64,000 nt of DNA from Streptomyces misionensis (GCF_900104815.1 NZ_FNTD01000003.1:139422-203421); one strand, 5' to 3'; positions 1-8,104 are shown, counted from the stretch's first letter. Notes: generated by a model from the sequence alone, not told the origin. Numbers and translations: made by a program.

Positions 1-189
1 AGCCCGTTCGAGGCCCAGGTCGCCGAATTCCTCACCGTTCGGGCCGAGATCCTCGAACGGGCGGGAGGCACGGCCGAGCGCGCCACCTCCCTCGGCCGAC
101 ACGACGACACCCTCGCCGAGCCGGGCATGTTCCCGAACCCCGCCCGCAGCGCCCTGCTCATCGCCCGCGCCTACCTCGGCAAGGCGTAA
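1..189 (+). CDS. C-terminal part of an unidentified protein (cut by window edge)
   Basis: An open frame enters from the left edge and runs 62 codons to a TAA at 187-189, only three bases before the ATG of the recombinase gene, so the two are probably co-transcribed. The residues (VAEFLTVRAEILERAGG ... SALLIARAYLGKA) predict helices and fit a C-terminal domain. The family is not recognised and the start lies outside the window. It could be a plasmid or integrative-element gene linked to the recombinase. Confidence 0.6.
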   Translation, partial: SPFEAQVAEFLTVRAEILERAGGTAERATSLGRHDDTLAEPGMFPNPARSALLIARAYLGKA

Positions 190-192
190 CCC

Positions 193-1371
193 ATGGAGCT
201 GCACGAGGAGGAGGTCGTAGACGCCGAGCTGGTCGATGAGGACCACCTGCCGGCCGCGCTCACCGACCCGGGCATCGTCCTGGGCGGCGCTCTCGGTCGG
301 CCGGTCCTCACCCAGCACACCGTGCTGCGCCCCGGTGAACTGCCCACCACACAGCGGCCGCAGTACACGCCCCAAGAGTTCTACCTCTCCGAGCAGGCCG
401 CCCGCCTCATCGATGAGGAGTCCCTGCCGGAGAACACCAAGCGGAACCGCCGCTCACAGCGCGGCATGTTCGAGGACTGGTGCGCCGAGATGGGCCGGGT
501 GGCCGTCCCGTGCCTGACCACCACGTACATCGAGTACATCGCCTCCCTCATCGCCCAGGGCAGGTACAGCCCGAACACCATCCGGGCCCACAAGAGCGCG
601 GTGCGCGCCATGCAGCCCGAGGACGCCAAGCCCGGCACCACCGAGGTCAACCGGCTCGTCAAGGAGTACGCGAAGAACTGGCACCGACGGAACCAGGTAA
701 AGAAGGCACCACCCATCTCCGACGACCACTACCGCGCCATGGTCGCCACCTGCGACCAGCGCCACCCCATCGGCATCCGCGACCGCTGGGCCCTCCTCGT
801 CGGCCGCGGCGGCCTCCACCGCCGCAGTGAACTCGCCGACCTGCTGCTGGAGCAGATCGAGGTCGAGGACGACTGGGTGACGCACTACGTCGCCATGTCC
901 AAGACCGACCAAAACGCCCACGGCGAGCACACCGACATCCCGGCCGACCCCGACGACCCCCTGATGTGCCCCGTCGACGCCACCCGGAAGTGGCTCAACT
1001 GCCTGCGGCGCCTCGGCATCCGCAGCGGCCCCGCCTACCGCGCCCTCACCGTCGCCGGAACCCTCCAGGACCGCCGCACCGCCACCGCCCGCGGCGACCA
1101 CGTCACCGGCGACGCCATCAACGACATGATCCGCGGCCGCGCCTTCGCGGCCGGCCTGCCCAACTGGCAGGACATCAGCGCCCACTCCCAGCGCCGCACC
1201 GGCGCCCAGCGGATTGCCGCAGTCGGCGGCGATCCGACCAAGCAGGGCCGCTGGAAAGCCGGGTCGGCCGTGGTCAAGCGCGAGTACCTGGACCGGGCCC
1301 AGTCCCGCGCGGAGAACCCCTGGCTGCTGGTGCAGGAGAAGCGGCGGACGGCGAAGAAGACCGCCCCGTAG
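193..1371 (+). CDS. Tyrosine site-specific recombinase (phage-integrase family)
   Basis: The 392-residue protein has the catalytic layout of tyrosine recombinases, which cut and rejoin DNA through a 3'-phosphotyrosine. Visible are a core-binding domain (about residues 60-165, with the SPNTIRAHKSAVRAM helix), the first catalytic Arg in GGLHRRSEL (R210), the second box HSQR (H331, R334), a Trp in the His/Trp position (W354) and the Tyr nucleophile in VKREYL (Y365). The set looks complete, so the enzyme may be active. The first 55 residues form an acidic extension of unknown role. The ATG follows the upstream stop by three bases. I see no att site nearby. It could act in plasmid integration or dimer resolution; the substrate cannot be told from sequence. 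Confidence 0.85.
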   Translation: MELHEEEVVDAELVDEDHLPAALTDPGIVLGGALGRPVLTQHTVLRPGELPTTQRPQYTPQEFYLSEQAARLIDEESLPENTKRNRRSQRGMFEDWCAEMGRVAVPCLTTTYIEYIASLIAQGRYSPNTIRAHKSAVRAMQPEDAKPGTTEVNRLVKEYAKNWHRRNQVKKAPPISDDHYRAMVATCDQRHPIGIRDRWALLVGRGGLHRRSELADLLLEQIEVEDDWVTHYVAMSKTDQNAHGEHTDIPADPDDPLMCPVDATRKWLNCLRRLGIRSGPAYRALTVAGTLQDRRTATARGDHVTGDAINDMIRGRAFAAGLPNWQDISAHSQRRTGAQRIAAVGGDPTKQGRWKAGSAVVKREYLDRAQSRAENPWLLVQEKRRTAKKTAP

Positions 1372-1458
1372 CAGGCTAGATGTGATGCGGCTCACGGACT
1401 TCCCGTACTGTGCTGCGCCCCCCTTCAAGCCGAAGGGGTGAGGAAGGAGGTGATGCCC

Positions 1459-1608
1459 ATGTGCCACATCTGCGGTCACCCTGGCCCGGAACACGCGGTC
1501 ACGCTCGCGCCCGGCCAGTCGCTGCCGAAGCCCGGCACGTACGCGCCGCTGTGCACCGACCAGTGCGCGGCCTGCCGCAAGCAGCGCGCCGAGACGGACG
1601 CCCGCTGA
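1459..1608 (+). CDS. Small zinc-ribbon-like protein (49 aa)
   Basis: A short frame begins MCHICGHPGPEH and ends ACRKQRAETDAR. It holds two Cys pairs (CxxC at residues 2-5 and CTDQCAAC in the second half), the pattern of a small zinc-binding protein. The ATG at 1459 is chosen over the one at 1453 because the strong ribosome site AGGAAGGAGG (1441-1450) lies 8 bases before it. A long-stem terminator follows directly. Function unknown; many actinobacterial mobile elements carry such tiny Cys-rich proteins. Confidence 0.6.
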   Translation: MCHICGHPGPEHAVTLAPGQSLPKPGTYAPLCTDQCAACRKQRAETDAR

Positions 1609-1610
1609 CG

Positions 1611-1650
1611 CGACGACGCCCCGCCGGTACGGTCCGGCGGGGCGTCGTCG
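1611..1650. terminator. Long-stem hairpin terminator
   Basis: A perfect 17-bp stem (CGACGACGCCCCGCCGG and its complement) closes a 6-base loop, TACGGT. It starts two bases after the stop of the small Cys-rich gene and also faces a minus-strand frame coming from the right, so it may work in both directions. Confidence 0.8.
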
Positions 1651-2004
1651 TCTGTCCAGACGGAGCCCGGGTCGCATGGCGCCGAGCCCGATGGCGGCGT
1701 CGTCACGCCAGGTGCGCCGCTGCCCGTCGGCGGTGCGCAGCGCCACCAGGACCCCGAGCCGGGCGAACCACTGGCCGGCCGTGAGGGTGGCCTGTCCCTC
1801 GCCGCAGATCACGCACACCGGCTCGGTCGGGTCGCCGGGGTGCCGGGCAATGGCCCCCATCCAGCCGAGGGCGATGGCCCCGGCGCACTCCATACACCCG
1901 AGCAGCGGGTCCGCCTGGTCCTGGTCGGTGACGAGGCGGCCGTCCCGGGCGACGACTGCGCCGGTCCCCAGGTCGACCACCGGGCCGTCGCCGCGCGCGC
2001 TCAT
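1651..2004 (-). CDS. Possible Cys-rich protein, 3' end not defined
   Basis: A minus-strand frame starting at an ATG (2004-2002), with AGGAGG about 11 bases upstream, encodes MSARGDGPVVDLGTGAVV and contains the metal-type pairs CMEC and CVIC separated by about 30 residues. Composition is normal for a protein up to about residue 118. It then has no stop before the hairpin at 1650-1611 and stays open far beyond into the recombinase region. Either the 3' end has been lost or shifted, or the whole frame is spurious. The end given here is the terminator edge, not a stop codon. Confidence 0.35.
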
Positions 2005-2050
2005 GCGGCGCAGCGCCTCCTGGAGCTGACGGCGTCGATGGTGCCGTGCG

Positions 2051-2262
2051 GGAGCTACCCCCGCGAGCGCGGGGACGACCGGTCGGGCCAACCAGGCCCG
2101 TCGCGCCTGGAGGAACTACCCCCGCGGGCGCGGGGACGACAGTCCAGCGGACTCGGTCCGTTGGAGGCGTAGAGAACTACCCCCGCGGGCGCGGGGACGA
2201 CGCGGCGCCCACGGTCAGTGCGTGCAGCCGGGAGGAACTACCCCCGCGGGCGCGGGGACGAC
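2051..2262 (-). CRISPR. Orphan type I-E-like CRISPR mini-array (4 repeats, 3 spacers)
   Basis: Four 29-base repeats sit at 2051-2079, 2112-2140, 2173-2201 and 2234-2262 with an exact period of 61 bases, so the three spacers (2080-2111, 2141-2172, 2202-2233) are all 32 bases. On the minus strand the repeat contains the stem CCCCGCGCCCGCGGGG, and length, stem and spacer size are those of type I-E arrays. The leftmost copy differs (GCGAGCG for GCGGGCG and GGAGCTA for GGAACTA), as the leader-distal repeat usually does, so transcription is inferred to run right to left. No cas gene is present in the window, so processing would depend on Cas proteins encoded elsewhere. Confidence 0.9.
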
Positions 2263-2435
2263 ACTTCGTGACCTGCGGTGTTGTCCGGTGGTCAAGTCAT
2301 TCTGCTTTACCTCGGTTGCGGACCGCCAGGGCTCGGCTTTTCGCCCGGGTGACTCCCGCTCTCGTGGCGCGTGTTTTGTACGGGCCCAGTGCAGGACCCA
2401 GCGATCCCCACCGGCAATGCGACCGATCTGCGCAT
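2263..2435 (-). promoter_or_regulatory. Presumed CRISPR leader
   Basis: The DNA to the right of the most regular repeat is less GC-rich than its surroundings (the stretch TCAAGTCATTCTGCTTTACC is notable here). It is the expected position of leader and promoter if the array is transcribed leftwards. No promoter boxes are clear. Confidence 0.35.
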
Positions 2436-2648
2436 TTACGCCGTGCGCCGCGCTACCGGCAGCTGCGCGACTGATGATTCGCAGTCGGCCCGTTGAGCGC
2501 GTTCGGCCCGGGCCCGGCGCAGCGCAGCCGCTTCGGCGGCTGCTGCCTGGCGGCGCCGCTGTACGCGGACGGCTTCGATCGGGCCGGGCTGGTCGTCGGG
2601 GTCCGGGTCGGGGAAGGCGAGCCGGCTGAGCGCGCGCAGGGCGCGGGT
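2436..2648 (-). other. In-frame continuation of the DciA-like gene after an amber codon
   Basis: Directly after the TAG that ends the DciA-like gene (2651-2649) the same frame stays open for 70 codons to a TAA at 2438-2436. The text (TRALRALSRLAFPDPDP ... RRARAERAQRADCES) looks like real coding sequence rather than a shadow frame, with no other stop. It has no start codon of its own near the amber. The ancestral protein was probably longer and an amber mutation has cut it; readthrough is possible but unproven. Confidence 0.5.
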
Positions 2649-3299
2649 CTATGACTCGATCGCCTTCTGGCTAGGCAGGTCTGCGTGCCTGTCAGGCCGT
2701 GCTGCTTGGTGAGCGGCGAGCGCCTGGTGGTAGCCGTGGCAGGCCATCTCGCGGGTCTTCAGCGGTGTCTGGGGCGCGGCCGCGGTCTGCGGGGCGGGCT
2801 TCACCGCGGGGGGTTCGGGCGTGGCGCCGGCGGCCAGGACGCGGATGGTGCGAACAGCGTCGGTCCCGACTTCCTGATTCACCGTGGCGATGATCCGGGC
2901 GGTGATCAGCCGCAGCTGCGTGGCGTATGCAGGCGAGTCGGGGCGCAGGTCCAGCTGTCCGGACTCGGGGTGGAACGCGACGGCCTGGACATGCTCGGGC
3001 ATCCGGGGCGAGACCGCGGCCGCGATGTCCGTCCAGCGGTCCAAGACGCTGCCGCCGGCAGCCGGAATGGCCCAGGCGCGCTCCGTCATCAGGCCCTGAA
3101 GCACGGCGGCGAACCCGGTCGGCTCGCGGCCGTCGCGCTTCACGGCACGCTGGGTGCGGCGGCGCGGCATCGCGGCCTCGCTGTCGCCGCGTTTACGGGC
3201 AGCCTCCCGAGCGGAGCGCAGCGCGACCCGTGCGAGGTCGACGCCCGACAGCTCCGGGCCGTCTGCGCCAGCCCGCTCGATGCGGGTGGTGTCGGTCAT
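2649..3299 (-). CDS. DciA-like (DUF721) protein, putative replicative-helicase loader
   Basis: This 216-residue protein carries a DUF721/DciA-type core at about residues 55-160 (FAAVLQGLMTERAWAI, LDRWTDIAAAVSPRMPEHV, LDLRPDSPAYATQLRLI). In the family this domain binds the replicative helicase DnaB and helps load it. The N-terminal part is charged and the C-terminal third Pro/Ala-rich. The gene starts 9 bases after the stop of the Rep-like gene, so the two form an operon, which supports a replication role. The frame ends at an amber codon followed by 70 further open codons (2436-2648), suggesting truncation. Alternative: a nucleic-acid-binding protein unrelated to helicase loading. Confidence 0.65.
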   Translation of the reverse strand: MTDTTRIERAGADGPELSGVDLARVALRSAREAARKRGDSEAAMPRRRTQRAVKRDGREPTGFAAVLQGLMTERAWAIPAAGGSVLDRWTDIAAAVSPRMPEHVQAVAFHPESGQLDLRPDSPAYATQLRLITARIIATVNQEVGTDAVRTIRVLAAGATPEPPAVKPAPQTAAAPQTPLKTREMACHGYHQALAAHQAARPDRHADLPSQKAIES

Positions 3300-3308
3300 C
3301 TGGGCCTC

Positions 3309-4820
3309 CTACCGGTGGGTGATGGTCGTGTGCGAGCTGCGGGCGGTACTGGCCAGCTGGCGGGCACGGCGCATCATGTCCGCGCCGTAGATGCGTTCGG
3401 CTGCCTCGCGGCCCATGGAGTCGACCGCCAGATCGATCAGGTCGGTCACGCCCCGCATGAGCTCACCTCGCGCCTGCGCACGCATCTGCTCAAACTGCGG
3501 GTCAGCCAGCCCCAAGTCCTCGTACCGGTCATCCGTGCTAGGGGCTTGGGCCTGGCGGTGGCCGCCGTTGGCCGCCTCGTGGACGTAGGCGATTGCCCGC
3601 GCCACCTGGCGCGTGACGGCGCGGCTGCTGGGGGCCTGCCAGTCGCCCTCGAACCGCTCCCGCTCGGCACGGACCTGCCGGATACGGTCACGGCGGGCGG
3701 CCTCGAGGGCGCCGCGCCACCGCTCGATCGCGTCGGCGCGCTTGGCGGGGGTATCGAGGATGTTCTCCCCGCCTGAGAGCAACACGGCGAGCAGGCCGGA
3801 GCCCCGACGGACGTGGGCTGCCTCGCCGCGGAAGTGCAGCCAGGCGCGGACGTCGGTCACGGTCCATCCGGCATCGGCCACGTTCCGGGCCACCCAGGCG
3901 ATCCGGGGCACCGAGCACCCGCGCAGCCACCCGAGCTCCTGGGTGAGCTCCCTCGCCAGCTGGAAGCGACGGCCCACTGCGTTCAGCTTCCGGCGGCCGC
4001 CGGCCTTCGCCTTGGACTTCTTCGGGGTGGGGGACTTGCTGGCCCCGCTTGCGAGCTTGCTCTCAGGGGGGAGGGAAGTACCACCCGCAGAAGAAACAGT
4101 TGAGGTACCGACCTGCATTGGGGTGCAACGGACCTCATCCGAAACAGCCGTCACACGCCCCTGCTCAGCGCCCCTCACCGAGGCCTTCGCCCGGGCCTTC
4201 GACGACGTCTTCGAACGCGGCTTGCGCACCTTCCGGGCCGCCTTCTTCGCCAGCTTCGCCATCAGCTCCCGGCCGGCCTCCGCGATCCCGGACACCGCCC
4301 GCGTGTACGCCGGAGCATCGGCATCGCGCTGCACCGTGCGGATCCCCAGCGCGGCATCGAACTCCACCGGGATCATCCGCGCGAACTCGCTGGCCTGCGC
4401 CGGGCCGCCGGACACCCGTGTGCCCTTGACGATCCACGCGAGCAGCCCCGCCTCCCGCAGCATCGCCAGGTGGTATTCCACCGACCGCTCCGACAGCCCG
4501 GTCCGGCGCACCAGGTACTCGATGCCCGGACGGCACGGAAAGAGCTGCGCGAGCTCCTGGGCGACGCGCACGGTCGTCGGCCCGAAGGAGCGAGGGCCGT
4601 GCGAGCGGTGCCGCCGCGGCTTGTAGAGCCCGGACCCGGCTACCCAGTGGACCGCCTGCATCCAGGAGTAGCCGTCGCCCGCGATCCGACTCGACGACGT
4701 CGACAGCCACTGGCTTGCCTCCGGCACGTAGAGACCGGGCAGCACGGAGACGCCCTCGTCGTCGACCGACGGACGCGGAGAAGGGAGTAGCACGGCGGCC
4801 GGTGCCGCCACGCTGCTCAT
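3309..4820 (-). CDS. Putative plasmid replication initiator with winged-helix domain
   Basis: The 503-residue protein has a winged helix-turn-helix at about residues 80-145 (VAQELAQLFPCRPGIEYLVRRTGLSERSVEYHLAMLREAGLL), a Lys/Arg/Ser-rich linker at about 185-290 and a conserved-looking C-terminal region with RFQLARELTQELGWLRGCSVPRIAWVARNVADAGWT and WLHFRGEAAHVRRGSGLLA. This organisation matches replication proteins of actinobacterial plasmids, which bind the origin. The downstream DciA-like gene strengthens that view. The ATG at 4820-4818 has only a weak GGGTGGG ribosome site. The large non-coding region upstream is the natural place for an origin or copy-control RNA. It could instead be a transcription regulator. 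Confidence 0.6.
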   Translation of the reverse strand: MSSVAAPAAVLLPSPRPSVDDEGVSVLPGLYVPEASQWLSTSSSRIAGDGYSWMQAVHWVAGSGLYKPRRHRSHGPRSFGPTTVRVAQELAQLFPCRPGIEYLVRRTGLSERSVEYHLAMLREAGLLAWIVKGTRVSGGPAQASEFARMIPVEFDAALGIRTVQRDADAPAYTRAVSGIAEAGRELMAKLAKKAARKVRKPRSKTSSKARAKASVRGAEQGRVTAVSDEVRCTPMQVGTSTVSSAGGTSLPPESKLASGASKSPTPKKSKAKAGGRRKLNAVGRRFQLARELTQELGWLRGCSVPRIAWVARNVADAGWTVTDVRAWLHFRGEAAHVRRGSGLLAVLLSGGENILDTPAKRADAIERWRGALEAARRDRIRQVRAERERFEGDWQAPSSRAVTRQVARAIAYVHEAANGGHRQAQAPSTDDRYEDLGLADPQFEQMRAQARGELMRGVTDLIDLAVDSMGREAAERIYGADMMRRARQLASTARSSHTTITHR

Positions 4821-5577
4821 CGGCCCACCCCGGCCGGAGAGACGCGCGTTTCCTGATCCACCCGCCGACCCTGCACGTGACGGCCTGTGGAAGGAGCCCG
4901 CCGAGCCCCGATTACTCCCGGCGCTCCCGTCAGGCGGTTAAGAACATTGGAATTGGTCCCGTCACACGGAACAGGGCGCTTGGCCGCAGTGGTAGCGCTC
5001 GTCGGACCGGCGCACGACGTGATGTCAGCTACGGTCAGACGGCGATGTGGCTGGTCTGCGTGGTATGGCGGGTATATGCGGGCATGCCGAAGCTGGCGCC
5101 CCGCAGGATGGTCATGCACAATGACTCCTGTGTCGAGGGGCTTGCCTCACGGCATGACGAAGCCCCTTCGCGGTGCTTCGGGTTCTGGGAGAACCGAGTT
5201 CGAACCGCTCGCAGCCGGGTGGCACCGGGGCGGGCAGCTCCTCCAAGAGGCGGCAACCTCGAGGAGAGCAGGTGGGCTCAGGTCCTGGTGACGGCAATCA
5301 CCGGTGAACCGAAGCCCGGGGCGGCCAGAAGTCCTGCCGAGCAGGCGCCGCCCCTGAAGACTTACGTCATAACCGCCCCCTCAATAGGGGTGTGGGACGT
5401 CTGAGACATCACGAACGCCCCGTCGACGGACCAGCGGCCGGCATGGCTACTGACCCCACGGCGGGGTGCTGTGTGTCCGGTGATGGGTACGGGTACCCTG
5501 ATCACGTCGGCACCTTCCTTCACGCGAAAAGGGTGCTCGGCAGGCCTTCGGACTCCTTCCACAAAGTCCGTCGGCCC
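4821..5577. other. Structured non-coding region upstream of rep (candidate origin or regulatory RNA)
   Basis: No convincing gene lies here. The stretch holds several hairpins on the plus strand: AGGGGCTT/AAGCCCCT (5136-5143/5160-5167), GGTTCT-GGG-AGAACC (5181-5195), GGTGA/TCACC (5286-5301) and, near 5482-5506, a stem made of GTGAT and GGTAC elements. It runs into a strong terminator at 5578-5626. I saw no clear direct-repeat iterons. A regulatory RNA opposite or upstream of rep, or the replication origin, are both plausible. Confidence 0.4.
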
Positions 5578-5626
5578 GTGGCCCCTCCCGGCTTGCCAAG
5601 GCCGGTCGACGGGGCCACTTCTTTTT
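5578..5626 (+). terminator. Strong intrinsic terminator
   Basis: The stem GTGGCCCC/GGGGCCAC (5578-5585/5611-5618) encloses an inner CCGG-rich stem and is followed by TTCTTTTTT. Such a T-run is rare in this GC-rich DNA and marks a plus-strand transcript ending here although no plus-strand gene is evident upstream. Confidence 0.8.
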
Positions 5627-5866
5627 TGATCAACGCTGTTGGTCACTCTACCGTTCCCGAGATCCGCACAGCACACCTGTGCGTGACGTGTCGTCACCAC
5701 AACGCGCTGAGGTATGGGCTAGACAGATCCGGGCGCCAGCTTGGGGCCGTCCTCACCGACGATGACTGCGCCGACCGAGTAGGAGCCCGCGGCCGGAGGC
5801 ACAGCGCGGCAAGATCGATCACGCGTTGTATCCAGCGGATGTCCTGGTCTCGGTCGGGCGTGTACA

Positions 5867-6547
5867 TCAGCCCCGATCCTTCGGGGCGTAGCGCAGCAGC
5901 ACGACGTCGCCGATCGCGTGGGTCTCCAGCAGCCGCATACGGGCGGTCGACCCGCCCGGGTAGTCGGCGGTGCCCAGAAACTTCGGGGCGCCAGCCTGCC
6001 CCACCAGCAGCGGGGCGACGGCGATGTGGACCTCGTCGGCCAGGTTCTGGGACATGAGCTGGGTGTGGATTGTGCCGCCGCCCTCCACCATGAGTCGGCC
6101 GACTCCACGGCGCCCCAGCTCGTCCAGGACCAAGCCCCAGTTAAGCTCGGGGCCGAGGCTGACCACGTCAGCGAGGTCCCCGAGGGTCGCCTTCACCTTG
6201 TCGACAGCGGAGTCGACCGTGAAGACGAGCTTCTGATCCCCAAAGTGCCAGAACTTCAGGTCAGCGTCGAGGTCGCCGGAGGCCGTCACCGTCACCTTCA
6301 GCGGGTACTCCGACCGACCCTCCGCGAGCCGCTTCGCGCGGCGCTCCTCGGAGTTGACCAGCAGCCTCGGGTTGTCCTTCCGCATGGTCGTCGCGCCGAT
6401 CAGGATCGCGTCGCAGGAGGCACGCACCTCGTCCACGCGGTCGAAGTCCTCAGCGTTGGAGAGCAGCAGCCGCTCGGGGCTGGTGTCGTCCAGGTAGCCG
6501 TCGACCGACATGGCGGCGGACAGCAGAACGTACGGGCGGGCAGTCAT
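5867..6547 (-). CDS. RibD C-terminal-domain reductase (dihydrofolate-reductase-like)
   Basis: The 226-residue protein begins MTARPYVLLSAAMSVDGYLDD, the typical start of the RibD_C/DHFR-like fold, and contains DAILIGATTMRKDNPRLLV and LMVEGGGTIHTQLM, the last being the conserved VEGG NADPH-site motif. Family members reduce the ribosylamino-pyrimidine intermediate of riboflavin synthesis or related substrates; stand-alone copies in Streptomyces are mostly uncharacterised. The start at 6547 lies 4 bases after the stop of the XRE/TPR regulator gene, so both share a transcript and the regulator probably controls it. No riboflavin genes are close, so a role in bulk riboflavin synthesis is doubtful. 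Confidence 0.8.
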   Translation of the reverse strand: MTARPYVLLSAAMSVDGYLDDTSPERLLLSNAEDFDRVDEVRASCDAILIGATTMRKDNPRLLVNSEERRAKRLAEGRSEYPLKVTVTASGDLDADLKFWHFGDQKLVFTVDSAVDKVKATLGDLADVVSLGPELNWGLVLDELGRRGVGRLMVEGGGTIHTQLMSQNLADEVHIAVAPLLVGQAGAPKFLGTADYPGGSTARMRLLETHAIGDVVLLRYAPKDRG

Positions 6548-6551
6548 CTGC

Positions 6552-7985
6552 TCAGGCTTCCGTTTCAGTCTCGTGTACGAGGGTGGAGTCGAAGGCGGCG
6601 CGGAACTCATCTACGACCGGCTCGCGCTGCCAGGGGATCAGGGCCTTGTCGAGGCGGGCGAGCTCGTTGGTGATGCGGCCGGAGCCGGTGTCCTCCGCCA
6701 CGGTCAGCGCGTGCATCCCGATGGTGGCGGCCTGCTCCGGGGCGCGGGCACCGGCCAGCGCAACGGCCTGCCGAGCCATGTAGACGCCGCGGTCGCGGTG
6801 GTAGCCGTCGGGCATCATCCGGATCGCGGCGGCGAACGCCTCCGCGGCCTGGGCGTGCTTGCCCAGAGCCTCCAGGCCCTGGGCGCGGTGAATCTCCACG
6901 TACGACGCGGTCAGCCACACACCCCACGGGGTGGGGTCGGCGGCGGCGCCATCGAGGACGTTGCGGACGTCGTCGATCGCCCGCTCGCTCTCGTCAGCAT
7001 CACCGCGCAGCGCGTGCCCGTAGGCCTCGTACGTGCGCGCGACGGCGGCGAGTCGGCTGCGTGGCCGCGCCATCCGCTGGGCGGCTTCGGCGAGGTCGAC
7101 CACATCGACCAGATCTCCGGTGTCGCCGGCCAGCTGGGCCTTGCGGGCCATGACATACGTGCTCAGGTCGCCGTCGCCGACCGTCTGCGACCACTGCATC
7201 GCCCGGTCCAGCCAGTACGACGCCGCCTTCGGGTTGCCCAGGTCCTGGTAGAGCCAGGACAGGAGTTCGCCGTACTGGGTCTGCAGCTCCATGAGGTCAT
7301 GCCGGTCGACGCCCTTGGCGTCGCGTCGGAGCACCTGGATGACCTCGATGTGGTCGCGCACTGCGCTGACCGCACGCCGGGGCCCGAGCAGGTTGTCGGT
7401 GTCGATCAGCACCCGGCGCGTGCGGCGCAGGTGCTCCACCGGCGTCGAGCCGTACGCCGACGCGGCCCGCGCCTTGCGAACCAGCCCCGGTACCGAGCGT
7501 GAATCCGCGGACGCCGGCGAACCGACGCCGACCGTCGCAGCGGCTCCCAGCCCCACCCCCGCGCGCAGCAGCGCACGCCGATCCAGAGCCACCCAAACCA
7601 CCGACCCATCAGCTAGACGACAGGGGACAGAGATCCCTTCACCGTCCGACGCTGCCTCGTCCGGTAAGGCCAGGGCCAGATCCACAGACGACTTGGCCAC
7701 ATAAGCCGGCGAATTGGCCACATGGCAACGATCGTCGTCGATCCGCTCCCACAGCCGGAAGAGCATCCCGTTGGCGCCCAGCACCTGGTCCAGGAGCGCG
7801 GCCTGCGCTCGGTCAGCCTTCCGCTCAGCGCGCTCGAATCGCCCCAGGTGGCTGTGGTCGATCCGTGCTCGCTCGGCCAGGCCGCGCAGGGTCAGTCCAC
7901 GCGTCTGACGTAGCTGCCGCAGTTCGTAACCCCAGTTATGCAGGGGGGACAACCAGGGCGTCAGCTCCCGTGGTTTCTGTGCCAT
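6552..7985 (-). CDS. XRE-family regulator with tetratricopeptide-like sensor region
   Basis: The 477-residue protein starts with a helix-turn-helix at residues 18-70 (LRQLRQTRGLTLRGLAERARIDHSHLGRFERAERK). A stretch near 137-160 (RRALLRAGVGLGAAATVGVG) looks like a vestigial signal or hydrophobic helix. The remaining 300 residues are helical repeats of TPR type (for example EAAQRMARPRSRLAAVARTYEAYGHALRG). This architecture is common in Streptomyces single-domain regulators that bind a small ligand or peptide through the TPRs. The RibD-like gene follows 4 bases later. Inverted copies of GGCCACAT just upstream suggest self-regulation. Confidence 0.8.
   Translation of the reverse strand: MAQKPRELTPWLSPLHNWGYELRQLRQTRGLTLRGLAERARIDHSHLGRFERAERKADRAQAALLDQVLGANGMLFRLWERIDDDRCHVANSPAYVAKSSVDLALALPDEAASDGEGISVPCRLADGSVVWVALDRRALLRAGVGLGAAATVGVGSPASADSRSVPGLVRKARAASAYGSTPVEHLRRTRRVLIDTDNLLGPRRAVSAVRDHIEVIQVLRRDAKGVDRHDLMELQTQYGELLSWLYQDLGNPKAASYWLDRAMQWSQTVGDGDLSTYVMARKAQLAGDTGDLVDVVDLAEAAQRMARPRSRLAAVARTYEAYGHALRGDADESERAIDDVRNVLDGAAADPTPWGVWLTASYVEIHRAQGLEALGKHAQAAEAFAAAIRMMPDGYHRDRGVYMARQAVALAGARAPEQAATIGMHALTVAEDTGSGRITNELARLDKALIPWQREPVVDEFRAAFDSTLVHETETEA
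7695..7723. promoter_or_regulatory. Two GGCCACAT elements inside the regulator gene
   Basis: GGCCACAT occurs at 7695-7702 and 7716-7723, exactly 21 bases apart (two helical turns), within the coding part of the XRE regulator. The same octamer forms the inverted repeat upstream of the gene, so these may be extra operator sites. Confidence 0.4.
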
Positions 7986-8006
7986 CCCGCCTCAATCCTG
8001 TGGCTG

Positions 8007-8031
8007 ATGTGGCCATTTCGCCCGGCCACAT
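8007..8031. promoter_or_regulatory. Inverted-repeat operator upstream of XRE/TPR gene
   Basis: ATGTGGCC (8007-8014) and GGCCACAT (8024-8031) form a perfect inverted repeat with a 9-base gap, 22 bases upstream of the regulator's start. Position and symmetry suggest an autoregulatory operator. Confidence 0.5.
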
Positions 8032-8104
8032 GGCAGTTATGGAACCGGTGGCTCCCCGCGGGCTAGAACCGAAATGGCGGTTCGAGTCCAGCGAGGGGGT
8101 GATG

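Noticed and set aside
454..2091. A 545-codon minus-strand frame across the recombinase gene and CRISPR array
   Set aside because: It runs antisense to a clear recombinase, crosses a terminator and begins in CRISPR repeats; only its first third (1651-2004) shows protein-like text and is kept with low confidence.
2046..2474. Plus-strand frames through the CRISPR repeats with repeated PPRARGR text
   Set aside because: They are translations of the repeat units, not proteins.
5160..5230. GAGTTCGAACCGCTC as a possible tRNA fragment
   Set aside because: It does not give a 5-bp T-stem around a 7-base loop and no other tRNA arms are found.
8040..8100. GGTTCGAGTCC resembling a tRNA T-arm (possible tRNA or att site)
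   Set aside because: Flanking bases do not form the T-stem and no acceptor or anticodon arm is present.
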